64,000 bases of DNA from Nyssa sinensis (lineage: Eukaryota; Streptophyta; Magnoliopsida; Cornales; Nyssaceae). The stretch covers positions 96,001-160,000 of the forward strand of contig VIRR01000524.1 in NCBI GenBank assembly GCA_008638375.1, given 5' to 3'. Shown one piece after another: positions 1 through 11,856 of this stretch. The translations under genes were made by a program, and so were the position numbers. Positions within the stretch are counted from its first letter, which is position 1; the number at the start of each line of letters is the position of its first letter. The notes under the pieces were generated by a model, which was given only the letters and a program-made list of their open reading frames with translations, searched no databases and had not been told where the DNA came from.

Positions 1-2498
1 GAGATTTGGGAGGGTCACAGTGAGCTAAAATCCGAAACCCAGGTAAATGATTTAAGTTCTGTTTTTACAATTTAGAGCATGAAGCTTAGATATAATTGTA
101 GGGTCTAAATCAGCATGAAAAATGTAACTTATTGCAAAAAGAATGATAGAAAATGGTTTAGAAACCATAGAGATATCTATAGTTGCAGGTTTGATGAATA
201 ATCACGGTTTCATGAAAAACTAGGCTCAAAACTTGTTTTAAGTTGTTAGAAATGACCTACACAAGTGCAGAAACACACTAGAAACATTTTAGAGCCAAAA
301 CAGTGATTTAAAACGCCATGAAAATGGAAAATGTCACTTGGCCGGAGAATCGGCCGGAGACATTTAAACCCTATTTCGTGAAGAACTAGTGGGTTACATT
401 GAAATCTAAGGGTAGAAATATAATCTACATGAAAAATGGAAAAGAATGGCATTCAAAATGGGGGGAAAAACCACCGGAAAATATGTGACAGTCGCCGAAG
501 AAGACGACTGTTCACGCCGGAACCCTACTAGAGCAGTGGGGAAGATGACCGAAAAATCGTGGGTCTATTCGGGTTAAGTCTAGACCGGATCCGGGTTCGG
601 ATCGGGTCGGGACCCGAACCGATATGAATGGGTAAGTTAAGCTGTGTCGTTTTGGGTTTTTAAATTAAATGGATTTGGGCTTGTTTGGTTACACAGATAG
701 TAAATTGGAATTGGGTTTGCGGTTATCCAAACCAAGGATGGGATAGGAAATCAGGGTTATTGAAATCCGGTTTTTCAAATGAAGTGAACCGTTTGGTTCA
801 GGAGAAGGGTGGACCGGTTTAGGGTTTCTGGTCTTGAACCAACTGGTTCAGACCGCAGGTTTTGGAATTTATGAACCGGCCCCAAATATTTTAAGGAATT
901 TCACTGTTGCCCAAACATAAAAAATTAATTAAATATTAATTTTTTACAATAATGCCCCTATTTCAAATATGGGTCAAACGAAGTCCAAACGATACAAATG
1001 AATAGTCAAAACCTATTATCTCGGACGTTCTGAGTCCAATGGTGGGGTCCGTTTTACGAGATGAGACCTCGAAGGATAAAATACCGTAAAAGTGTAAAAT
1101 GACCATTTTGCCCTTTTAGTACAAAAGTCCAAATGGAATTCCGCGAAAGCCTAAACCGACTTTCTTCGGCGTTCCGGACTCAATGGTAAAGTCTAAATTA
1201 GTATTTGAAATAATTATGATAGAAAGGCATAAAATTTGATGAATAGCATTTATTCTGAAACGTATTCACTGATATATAGGAAACTCGAAAGGCAAAGGTA
1301 CACTCAGGGATTTCTGAGATAGAATCACGATAGAGGTAAGTGGATCACTTTCTCTTCCATGTGGTGTTTCTAAAGCCAAGTTTATTCATTACTGCCAAAC
1401 TTGTACTCTTGAAAGTACTTCATGTTATTGCTATCCACAATGTGATATTGTTCTATCTTGTGGACATTGATTGACTATTGTGCCATTGATTCCATATTGA
1501 ACCGTGCCTTGAAATGCTTACTGTTATGCTTTACTGTGTATATGATATTCCATTTTCATACTCCTTATGGAATCACAAATGATCATGCTATGTTTATAAA
1601 TGCTGGAATTGTGCTCAGTCACAATATCCATCCGATGCTTCTGTGACGAACTAGTCCGTAAACGGACGCGTGGCAAAAGATGTGAGTTTAACTGAGAGGT
1701 ATGCCGGGCCTCGAATTACGAAGAGGGACTGCCATCCCCTACTACAGATTATAAGCATCTCCATTGGATTATTGTTATAGAAATATTGTTGAATGGTTAC
1801 TGTTTCTTATGGATTACTGTTTCTTATAGATTATTTTACGTTGTTCATTGGTTTGATTGTAATCGATTTATTGTGGCAGTACTTTCATTGTGACAGGTTA
1901 TTGTTGAGAAATCTTTATCACTGCTTATTCATTACTCCTGATTGTATATTGTGCCCCACTATTTATTGGCCATCATGGCAACCGTTCTCATTGACTATCA
2001 CAGCATCTCACTTCTTATGATTGGCTATCATATTTTATTCATGGATTCATGTTCTTTATAATCATCGATACCAGTGTCGGAGATCTGGCTTACTTGCTGA
2101 GCTTCATAGCTCATTCCACCCCACTTACCCCCCATTTCAGGTGATGACGCTGCGAGACCCCAGTAGGAGTCTGAGAGCGTAGGGGGATATTTTGAAGCAC
2201 TGTATCAGTCTATGTTAGTTCTCCCATGTATTCACCACCCCCGGGTGCTGGTTACGTTTAGTTCTCATTTTGTTTTATGTAGAACTATGTCATGTATTTA
2301 ATAGACTTCCGCTGTTTAATTTATTAAAAAGACTTCCGCTGGATTACTGTAATTGATAAAGACTTCCGCTGTTCATCGTTTAAAATTTTTAGCACATTGC
2401 ATATTAGTACTATGATACAAGAATGGAAAAAGTAGGGACGGCTTTCGGGTCGGCCCCGCGACACGAGATCTGCATAGGGTGGATTTCGTGTCGTGACA
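1..2498 (+). mobile_element. Sense LTR, right part (start lies left of the window)
   Basis: The segment ends in the family's LTR terminus: a GGGTCGGCCCCGCGACACGAG-like block, then GTCGTGACA at 2498. It is followed by candidate TSD TAAAT (2499-2503). Interior landmarks are the paired palindromes at 786-799 and 836-849 with a telo-box between them, two 130-140 bp repeat units (about 960-1200), and the palindrome GTCCGTAAACGGAC near 1650. No coding capacity is visible; the short ORFs at 1458-1646 and 1793-2020 are in LTR sequence shared with 34.5-35.2, 38 and 42 kb in the other orientation. It appears inserted in the LTR that resumes at 2499. Confidence 0.75.
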
Positions 2499-4317
2499 TA
2501 AATAGAATAAACAAATAGGGCATTTTGACTATTTTGGACATTCTGAACCCAATGGCGGAGTCCGTTTCACGAGACGGGACTCCGAAAAAAAAAAATAAGA
2601 CACGTTATAATGTAAATTACCAAATTGCCCTTGACATGCCTAAAAGCCAAATAGAAGTCCGGGAAAGTCTAAATTGACTTTCTTTGACGTTCCGGACTCA
2701 ATGGTGAGGTCCGTATTAAGAAATGAAGTACGAAAAAAATATGACACGTAAATATGTAAAGTATAAAATCAAACCTTGTAATGTAATGAAGCTACCAGAA
2801 GAATATACGTTAAGAGAATAGCGTTTAAGTTAAAAGTTAGGATTTAATACGATCTAAGCATAAAATAGGGACATCAATAGGAGATATTTGAGGTACATTG
2901 AAGTTAATAGATTGTTATTAATTGTTCTTAGGAGCTACAAAGGAGAAAGGAAAGACATCGCAGTAAACGCCAATCTAGAAGTATTAGGTGAGTAACCTTG
3001 CATTTAAAGTGGAGATTTAATTCCACGGATTTGAATGATGTTTTTAATATCAAATTCAGTCTTTATACGATTCCTGTCTAAAATATTCTGTTATGACATG
3101 CTTATTAAATGTTTTTATATACAGTTCCCTTCTTCGAAATATTTAGCATGCCTGAGTAAAATGCCAATTTCCTTAAATATTCTGAATTTGATTATTCCAA
3201 GTATTTGAAGATCCTATCATGAAATCATGAACGTCATGTTTTAAATACTCATGTAAAGTATCTATTTGAAGAAGCCATGTGATAAATGTCTTACAAGATA
3301 ACAATGTAAAAATTACATAGTCAGGATTTTGGGTTTCTTCGGAACTCAATTGCCCTGTCATGTGAACTGTCGCATAGTCAAGATTTTGGGTTTCTTCGGA
3401 ACTCAATTAACCTGACATGTGAAATGCCCGGTAGCAGGATCTAATCCCCCTAGCAAATGAGATCGTAGCATTGCAGTAAAACGAGAGTCTGGTTCGAAAT
3501 AGATTCCACCTAATTAAAGAGAAAAGATGACAAATGTTTTTGGAAATGGAAGCAGGTTTTACCCCTATTTTCCTATGCATGTTTATATGTTTTGAAGTAA
3601 TGCTTTTGAAAATGGAAGCAGGTTTTTACCCCTATTTTTATTATGCATGTTTATATGTTTTTGAAATGCATATACTCTATGTGAAGAAATGTATATTTAG
3701 CTTGAATACTTTAAATGTTTCAAAGCTATCTTTATGAAAAGTGCATGTACTCTATGTTCAAAGTATACGAGCAATTGGTAGTGAGTAGTTTATAAACTCT
3801 CATGTGCGAAACCACTGCTAATTGAAAACCCATGACAGATGTAGGAATTACTCATTGGGCTTCTCGAAGCTCACCCCATTCCCTAACATTTTTCAGGTAC
3901 CAACGATGAATGGGAGCCTTGCTCCATCTTGGGATGCTGATTAGTAGATCTGTTATGATCACGGACTTTTGGAAGTATTAGAACATGTAGTTGGATAGAC
4001 TTTGATGTAATAGATTTTGGATAATATGTATTAAGCTTGAGAGGCAATTGAATATGTAATATGTATAAAACCTTAGAATTTTATTTATGCTCTGAATGTA
4101 TTATTATGTGTACCACTATGAAGAGTGACAGTACCAGACGGATGTGCGAAAGTTTTAAATAAGAAAAGGAAAGAAAAAGTTTTTCACGCTTCTACAAACT
4201 AAGGCCGCACCGCCATCAGATACTGTTGCTTATGTTTCGCCTCGCCCAATGGCTCTCGGGCTTGAAGGCGGCGATCGTGATTCGAGATCCGCACAGGGTG
4301 GGTTTCAGGTCGTGACA
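2499..4317 (+). mobile_element. Sense LTR, right part, carrying the LTR that ends at 2498
   Basis: This resumes LTR interior right after the TGACA end at 2498 and runs to its own end CAGGTCGTGACA at 4317, followed by TAATA (4318-4322). It is closest to the LTRs starting at 57327 and 61020: its last 130 bases are the reverse complement of the first 130 after 61020, including the GGCGGCGATCG block. It contains two tandem units with the 'TTTTGGGTTTCTTCGGAACTC' core (3320-3415) and one copy of the unit that is an 89-bp tandem array at 47.9 kb. No gene is seen. Confidence 0.7.
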
Positions 4318-5829
4318 TAATATCACAATGATATATGAAAGATAAAACATCACAATAGCCAATCACTAAGCATGTGAATCCATAAAATGACCCGTAAGTC
4401 TCAAAGGCACATCCCATCGTAGAATAACAAATCAATAATAGGGATCATCCTGTACAATAAATAGCTGCCTCAATAACAGAATAACAATCTAAATCCAAAG
4501 ATAGGGAGGCAAGCATATCAACAATCAAACAATATGTCAATAGATAAACCACGGACCAACTCACGAGGCGTATCTGTAATCAAGAGTACATAGATAAACC
4601 ACAGACCAACTCACACAGCATATCTAGAATCAAGAGTACATCATCAACGTAGGCTTGCAAGCGTATCAATGATTCATGAGTGCATCATCAGAATATCAAT
4701 AAACGATATGAGATACCAACAGAATAGATGTTGACACATATAGAGCCTAGCATACCCTCAAAAGCACTCATCCATGCCCACTCCCCCTTCAGACCACTGG
4801 ATTGCACTAGAGCTCTGTACATATATCATGTCCTCGAAGGACTAGGTGTTGGGCTCACTCCCAAACACCGACCCGTAGGTTCTCAAGCATCTGTGAATTA
4901 GATAGACGTTGTAACAAATCACAACTTCAGGCACTCAAATGATATCATCACCATCATAATTCCACAAGTGATGTACATATTTGTGGAATAGCAAGTTCTC
5001 AATAATGAGAGGCATAATAATTTTTCAATATCCAAGAAAGCATAGAAATGACAAATAAACAAATAAGAATATTGGTAATCAAGATCTCAACGAATCAACA
5101 ATATAGAACAAGTATCAAATTATAAAGATCATCAATGTCAGGTATGTACAGATTACAAATTGGCAGCATCAAGAAATAGTTGTGACATGGATAGGAATAC
5201 CACATGTTAGAGTTCGGGTTTACTTACATTGAGTTCTTAGCATTGCATTCCCATGCAGTACCATAATAGCTATCCCATAACTCTCTTTCCATTTTCATCA
5301 TTTAAGTGATCCTACAATCACGAATTAAAAATACATAGCATATTGAATCAGTATTCATTTTATTTTTATACTTCTGGTAATTTCATCAAGTCTTAGGGAC
5401 ATATTCATCATTTTTCAGTTTGTTACCAGGTCTTATTTTCCTCAAAGGAATGTTACCGTCAGGTCTGGAATATTGAATATAGTTAATTTAGGCTTTTTCA
5501 GATCTTCTTTTGCATTTATATGACTTACATTAAGCCTAGGGGCATTTTCATAATTCTACGCATTTACGTGTTATATTTTTTGAAGTCATATTTCGTAAAA
5601 CGAACCCCCACCATTGGGTCCAAAAAGTCCAAAATAATTGAAATGCACTCTTCTTTTATTTTATTTAGGGTAATGGGCAATATATAATAATTTAATTAAT
5701 TTAATTATTTCTTTATATATATTATATATTATATATGTATTCTGTTAGTATTTTGTTACATGTGCCATGGTGGCATACTAGTCAACTTACTTGGGTTTAA
5801 GCTTACACATGCACGCCAGCTAGGGTTCG
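4318..5829 (-). mobile_element. Antisense LTR, first visible segment
   Basis: Reverse-orientation LTR interior with CCAAT motifs near 4350, CCGTAGGT-type motifs near 4870 and reverse 130-140 bp repeat core near 5590-5630. Its start is left of the window, beyond the LTR inserted at 4317. It carries the 5' half of a tRNA-like unit (A-box-like TGGCATACTAG at 5771) and is cut at GTTCG (5825-5829), the target duplication of the solo LTR 5830-9337. Reading resumes at 9343. Confidence 0.7.
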
Positions 5830-8800
5830 TGTCACAACCTAAAACTCACCCTCTACGGATCTCGAATCGTGAACCCGACCCGACATTGTTGCTGAATTGA
5901 ATCTCTCAACTTGAAACTTGCTACACAATCAGTGCTATTAACATGCAACAACTATCATATCATAAAATAACAGCAGAAGACTTTAAATAAAAATTGCATG
6001 TCTATATATATATTTGTTCTCAAAATACAAACTTTTAAAAAGTCTAATATATTACATCTCTAAGACGTGGATGACATGGGAGGCTATAAAACTGTACTAT
6101 GTATTACATTTGCAACTTCAAAAAGTAATGTCCATCTCTATGCTAGCAGGCTCTATTGTCTGCTCTCAATGTCTGTTCTTGAAAATGTAAGTAGTATCTG
6201 TATGAGTTATAAAAATTCAGTAAGTAATTCTCCTTTACCCTGCCATGTGTACAGGTCAATATAGAAAGGCATAATCCAAAAAGAACTAGGATAATGCAAA
6301 CATGCTAGCCAGTCAAGAAATATAGAACTCATCAATGAATATCAAATGGTAGGAAGCTCAAATGATAAATCAATAAAAATCTGTCTGATAACGATAATCA
6401 TACTACGACAGTCATGAGCCGTCTCAAGCATAATCATATGCACTCAATAAAAAGCTGTGTAATCTCATGATTATTCATAAGGAAATATTATGATCATCTA
6501 TGAATTTCCAATAATAGATACTAATAACAACAAATGTGGATGCACTTTAACTCGGGGCCCGGCATACCCCCAAGCTCATTTTGTTCCCTTTTTCCTCGAT
6601 CTCTCAACTTAGCTTTTAACCCGTCGGTTTAGTACTCGACCTCGCAAATCCCACTTTAAATGCCATTTTAATTGCCACTTTAGATTCCCTTTTTTCGACT
6701 CGTAGATCTAGTAAGTATTAGATGGAGTTTGTGAGTGAGCACAAGTCCGGGACTTTATAATATATCGAGATCATGCAAAATTCCATGAAAAGTAAATGCA
6801 ATATCACTTTTCTCTGCAGCAAAAATGAAACTGTTGCCTTTCTAGGCCAATATAAACTGGGCTGTTGAGATCATAAGTCTTGACCCTCGAGGCTTATGTG
6901 CAGAGTGTACGAAAATCATGATCAAGATATATAACAGTCAATAAACACTTTCCACAAGATAGAACAATATCAAATGTGGATTCAATAAACTTTTGGCATG
7001 TATGGAATACAATAGATAGTACATGAAAAACTATTGACATGGCTGGAAGTATCACATGCCGAGATCAGATATTACTTACCTCTTAAACCATTTCCTTTCT
7101 TTCTCAATAAATCAAGTCACCCTTCCTTTCTCTTTGAAGTCCCTACTTCATCAATAGACAATACATCTCAGTTTACCTTTTCATAATCTATGCTATTCAT
7201 CATAATTTATGTTTCTTTACTATTGGTATCTCTTTTACTAAAATAGACTCTACTATTGAATCCGGAACGTCAAACAAAGTAGGTTTAGGCTTTCATGTAC
7301 TTCAATTCGGACATCTGTACTAAAAAGGATAAAACAGTCATTTTGTACTTTTACGTGTTCTTTCTTCTCGAGACCTATTTTCATAAATCAGACTCCATCC
7401 TTGAGTACATACTGCTCGAAATAATAAAAATTTACTATTCATTTATTTTAATTGGAGTCTGTTTGGCTCACGTTTGACTTAGGGGCATTTTGGTCATTTG
7501 GTACTTCTACGGGTACTTTATTTTTTGGGAATTCATCTCATAAAATGGATCCTTCCATTGACTTTAGAATTTCCATTACATAAATAAAACACTATTTATT
7601 TATTTATTTTGGACTATGGATTAATTACCTTTACTTATTCTAATTTAATTGATTTATTTAATTTATTAATTAATTACATAATATATTTATATTTCGGCAA
7701 AATAGGATCACATGTGCCTTAGTGGCACAGTGGTCCATGTACCCATGTTAAGGCCCTCCTTTGCTTTGATCCTTGGTTCGAATCGTGGGGACAGTAGCCC
7801 CCGCAAATGTTTTTTCTTTAACTCCTTAAGCCAAACAGCTTCTTAAGGTAAAATAGGGATAAGATAACCCCACCCCCTGTCAGCCTATCTAACTAATTCC
7901 ATAACTCTGTAAACAAACAATCGATATACGCATATATAATCAAAATAGTATCACTTAAAACAACGTAGTATTACGCCAAGTTAGACCCCAACGACAACGT
8001 TTAACCCTCATTGTACACTGTCTTCTCCGGCGATACTCCGGTGCCTTCTCCGGCACCAACCACTTTCTTTCAGTCAGTTTTCTGGCCCAAACTCAATGTG
8101 GCCCTCCTCTAAATTTCATGAGGATCACATTTCCAACCTCAGTTTTCAACTTGGATCTCCCCAACTCTACGAATAAAGAAGAATCAGTAGCTCCAGTGGA
8201 AAAACTGAAATTCCGGCGAGCCCTTTTTGCGATGATTCTCTTACTGTTTTGATGCCAATCCTTTTCTAACCGTTTTCTGCACTTTATACTAACAATTTCC
8301 TACCATTTTAAATCAAGTTTTATGCACAAATATTATAAACCCGAATCTATCATAGAAACCTACAACTGCCCATATCTCCCTCATCTTTTGACCATTTTAC
8401 TTGATTCAACTTGCTAATTGAACTATTTTTCGTGCTTGTTAAGATCCTACCTTCAAAACTAAACGAATATGCTTGAATCAGAAAAATAGAAATGGAACTC
8501 TCACTTACCCGTATGAGCTTTTGGCTCGCAGTTTGTATCTCCCTCTTCTATTCTCCTCCTTGTTTCTTTTTCTGAATCCTTCTGAATGGATATATTGTTC
8601 TCAGCTTCTCCTCTTTCCTTCTTTCTTTTCTGATTTCTTCAAACAGCCCTCACCTATTTATAGAGAAACTCTCAACCACTTGCAGCCTACCTTTTCTCTT
8701 TTTTCCTCCCATTTATGCAGCCATCCTTGACTCCTTTATCACTTAAACTTCCTTTGGTTGAAACCTATTAAACCTTTAATTTTCTTACTTTAAGATATTT

Positions 8801-9337
8801 ACATATACAATATATAATATACAATATACAATATACACACACTCACACACCATCTCTCACACAGACATTGTCGATAGTGTGTGTGAGTCACTTGGCCACT
8901 TCCATGCTTGCAAGTGGCACACACACACTCATATGTTTTTGCTTGTGTATATATATATATATATACACACATTACAAGACATGTATTATACTTATATATA
9001 TATCGTACATATATTAATATATATATATACATATATATATTATCTTGTATATATATATATATGTATACCCTCGTATGTATGAAAATATACCATACACGTA
9101 TATCGAGGCATGTGCGGTTATACATGCACGACTCTCCGTACTATTGGGTCCCTCGTATAAGTGATCTTAGGGTACTCGGGTGTGATTGTAACTTCACTTG
9201 TGTATTTAAAATCATCATATGCTTACAAACTATACATCGTTCATTTAAAATTCATGTTCGATTTTACAATTCGGTTTTACACTACTCGACCCGGCCTATC
9301 TCGGTTTAAGTGCCATATTCTGGGTTAGGGTATTACA
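5830..9337 (-). mobile_element. Complete solo LTR (3.5 kb), antisense, TSD GTTCG
   Basis: Starts TGTCACAACCTAAAACTCACC at 5830 and ends GGGTTAGGGTATTACA at 9337. Perfect 5-bp duplications GTTCG flank it (5825-5829 and 9338-9342). No internal domain, PBS or second LTR is present, so it is a solo LTR. It holds an intact tRNA-like unit (7716-7800), two 130-140 bp repeat units (7250-7560) and AT/CA simple repeats (8810-9070). The ORFs at 8799-9309 lie in those simple repeats and are not genes. Confidence 0.88.
7716..7815 (+). other. tRNA-like, pol III-type unit in LTR (A box, B box, T6)
   Basis: Same layout as at 13633: A box TGGCACAGTGG (7723-7733), B box GGTTCGAATC (7775-7784) and six Ts (7810-7815). 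The leader ATCACATGTGCCTTAGTGG is shared with the other copies, and GGGGACAGTAGCCCC follows the B box. It sits inside solo LTR 5830-9337. Confidence 0.6.
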
Positions 9338-10823
9338 GTTCGCATCTCTAGAATAGCTGTTCCACCCTTTTTTTCTAATTTTCCTTAAGCCAAACAACAA
9401 ATAAATGTCTTAACCACATATAGGATACCATATCCTCGCGTAAGATATCAATTTAATTTCTTAACTTTATAGCCAAACACCTTATTTCAATTTAAATCAA
9501 ATCCCCAAAACTGTGCCATTTTGATTTAAAAACCAAACCCGTTTTATTTCGGTTGGGGCCCAACCCGACTCCGATGCATAACCCTACACTGTTCATTTTC
9601 TCTAATGACACTTCCGGTGTCTTCTTCGATACCAGCCAACCATCTCTAGTGAGATTTTGATGAAAACTCAACGGGATTCAATCCGGTTTTTCCTAAGGAT
9701 TCCTTTTATGGTTTCCAAATTTAGTTTTAATCTTCAATAGTGCTCGAAATAGAGCTTCTAAGTTGAGCTCCGGCGGATACCGATTCCCCGGCAACGCTAT
9801 TTTTTCCTATTTCGTGGTGTTTTACGCAGTGATTTTCGTTCATTTTTCTTTCTACACAATTCTGGGATTTAGGGAAACACTTCCTAGATCCCAAAATCAG
9901 TTAAATCCCTCAAAAACTCACCACCTGAAAGATCCATCATATTTGTAACTCACATTTTCTCTATTTCTCCACCAAAACACTCCCTATTTTTTCCTAAATT
10001 CACCATTTTTCCCATACTTTTTGACCCTATGATCATTTAGAAGTTTTACTTAAGTTTTTTACAGACCCAGTTTATAACAGTTCAAATTATAAATTTTAAA
10101 TTGAAAGTCTTACTTGCCCTGGCTTTCTCTTTCTTCCCTCTTCTTCTTCTTCTTCTTCTTTTTTTTCTTCTTCTTCTCTTTATCTCCTTTTCTACTGCAG
10201 CCTTGCTTCTTTCTCTAACCTTCTCCCTCCTTCCAACATCTTTCTTTCTCTCTCTCTTTCTCTCTCTACTTTATTTCTTATCTATTTCTCTCTGTGCAAC
10301 CAACTTTTCTGTCGGTTCTATCACGTATATCTATAGCACCCAGACACACTACTGTACACTTACATGCTGACTCATATACATGCATAGATAAATAGCTCAC
10401 ATATGTTGATCACATATTTATCCATGTTTACACATATATGACTCAGTTGTATATATATATATATGTATATACAACACACACGTCTCTGCATATATATATA
10501 TACATATTCATCTCAGAGGGTCCAATGATATGCTGCCATCTCACTTTTGAGTGTACAAACATTAGGGCTTATTTACGCATATATGTATATTTGGTGAAAT
10601 ATGTAGCACCCATGTGTTTCAACCACGTTAGCTTATTTTTAAACATAAGTCATTCCTACTTTTTGGGTCTTGGGATCAAATCTCTTGGCCAACACTTTTG
10701 GTTTTGCTATTTTATGGCTTTTATATTTCTTGATCTAATTTTCATTATTTCCATTTTATCCCTTAAAGTCTCTAATATTTAAATTAGTGATTCAATTCCC
10801 GATAATCGGGTCGGGTTGTTATA
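9338..10823 (-). mobile_element. Antisense LTR, second segment (continues from 5829)
   Basis: Resumes after the GTTCG duplication with the second half of the tRNA-like unit (CATCTC after the split B box, then seven Ts at 9368-9374). It continues through CT-rich (10130-10290) and AT-rich (10445-10505) tracts to GGGTCGGGTTGTTATA at 10823. The final CA has become TA. Beyond it minus-strand integrase/linker coding sequence begins, so this LTR is inserted in the Tekay pol gene. Confidence 0.78.
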
Positions 10824-11270
10824 GCTTAAGTCTTCTTACACCTCTAATGGTTGACACTCTATCACATGACTAGGGTTTGGGAGGTACTTTCTTAGCATAG
10901 AGATATGAAAAACATTAGGTATGCTAGCTAATTCTAATGGAAGAGCAAGGCAAGTATGCCACTGGGCTAACTTTTTCCAAGATTTCAAAAGGTCCTATAA
11001 ATTGAGGGCTCGACTTCCCTTTCTTTCTAAACTGTAGTACTCCTTTAGAGGGAGACACCTTTAGGAACACACGATCTCCAACATGAAATTCTAAATCTCT
11101 TTTCTGAACATCAGCATAGCTTTTTTGGTGACTCTTAGCAGTCTATAGTCTCTGTTGTATCTATTTAACCTTATCAGTGGTTAATTACACAATCTCAGGG
11201 CCTAACAATTTTCTTTACCCTACCTTTGTCCAACAAACTAGAGATCTACACTTTCTTTCCATATAATGTT
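10824..11270 (-). pseudogene. pol 3' part: integrase C-terminal linker before the chromodomain (broken)
   Basis: Minus-strand translation gives GDRVFLKVSPSKGVLQF, then FRKKGKSSPQFIGPFEIL and, further on, PVAYLP. This is the GPY/F-type C-terminal integrase region that precedes the chromodomain in Tekay/Del chromoviruses. At least one in-frame stop interrupts it and the frame changes afterwards. It is truncated at 10823 by the antisense LTR, so the chromodomain itself is not seen in the window. No other gene overlaps. Confidence 0.75.
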
Positions 11271-11856
11271 TCATAAGGAGGCATTCCAATGCTTGACTGG
11301 AAATTGTTGTTGTAAGAGAATTCGACTAAAGGTAAATGGTCGTCCCATGTTGCCTTTGAAGTCTAAAACACAAGCTTGAAGCATATCTTCGAAAATATGA
11401 ATTACTTTTTCAGATTGACTGTTTGTTTCAGGATGAAATGATGTACTAAATTTTAGTTCTATCCCCATCACCTTCTATAAACTTTGCCAAAATTTAGACA
11501 CAAATATGGAATCTCTATAAAAAATAATAGAAAGTAGAGTACCATGACACCTAATAATCTCTTTGATAAATAACATATCAAGCTTATCCAATGGTTAAGA
11601 GATCTTGACGACAAGAAAATGTGCGGACTTTGTTAATGTATCAACAATAACCCAAATAGGATCATTACCTCTTGAGGATTTTGTCAATCTTATAATGAAA
11701 CCCATCGTGATATGCTCCCACTTCCATTCAAGATTAGGGAGAGGCTGAAGCAATCCTGCTGGCCTTTGATGCTCAGTCTTCACTTGTTGACAATTTAAGC
11801 AATGAGCGACAAATTCAGCAATATTTTTTTTCATACCTGGCCACCAATAAAGTACT
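11271..11856 (-). pseudogene. Integrase catalytic core of the Tekay element (two catalytic Asp lost)
   Basis: Two open blocks, 11834-11595 and 11471-11271, carry the zinc-binding CLNC pair, the EHITM stretch, WVIVDTLTKSAHFL and FHPETNSQSE. In this family the DDE aspartates sit in HITMDF and in the SDRD motif. Here the first reads HITMGF (Asp to Gly) and the second region reads YRDSIF (the first Asp of SDRD replaced by Tyr). The glutamate of the QSE motif remains. Stops and frame changes occur between the blocks. The protein would catalyse cDNA strand transfer in an intact element; this copy cannot. The upstream zinc-binding half is at 15190-15429, separated by solo LTR 11857-15184. Confidence 0.85.

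Larger units (their letters stand above)
5758..9374 (+). other. tRNA-like unit split inside its B box by a solo LTR
   Basis: The A-box-like TGGCATACTAG (5771-5781) is followed by GGGTTCG ending at 5829. After the 3.5-kb insertion and its GTTCG duplication, CATCTC resumes at 9343, and seven Ts lie at 9368-9374. Without the insertion the B box would read GGTTCGCATC, 25 nt from the T run, the same spacing as intact copies. The A box is more diverged than elsewhere. Confidence 0.5.

Noticed and set aside
8799..9309. ORFs of 67-133 codons on both strands
   Set aside because: They arise from TA and CA simple repeats inside solo LTR 5830-9337 (runs of YIYIYI).
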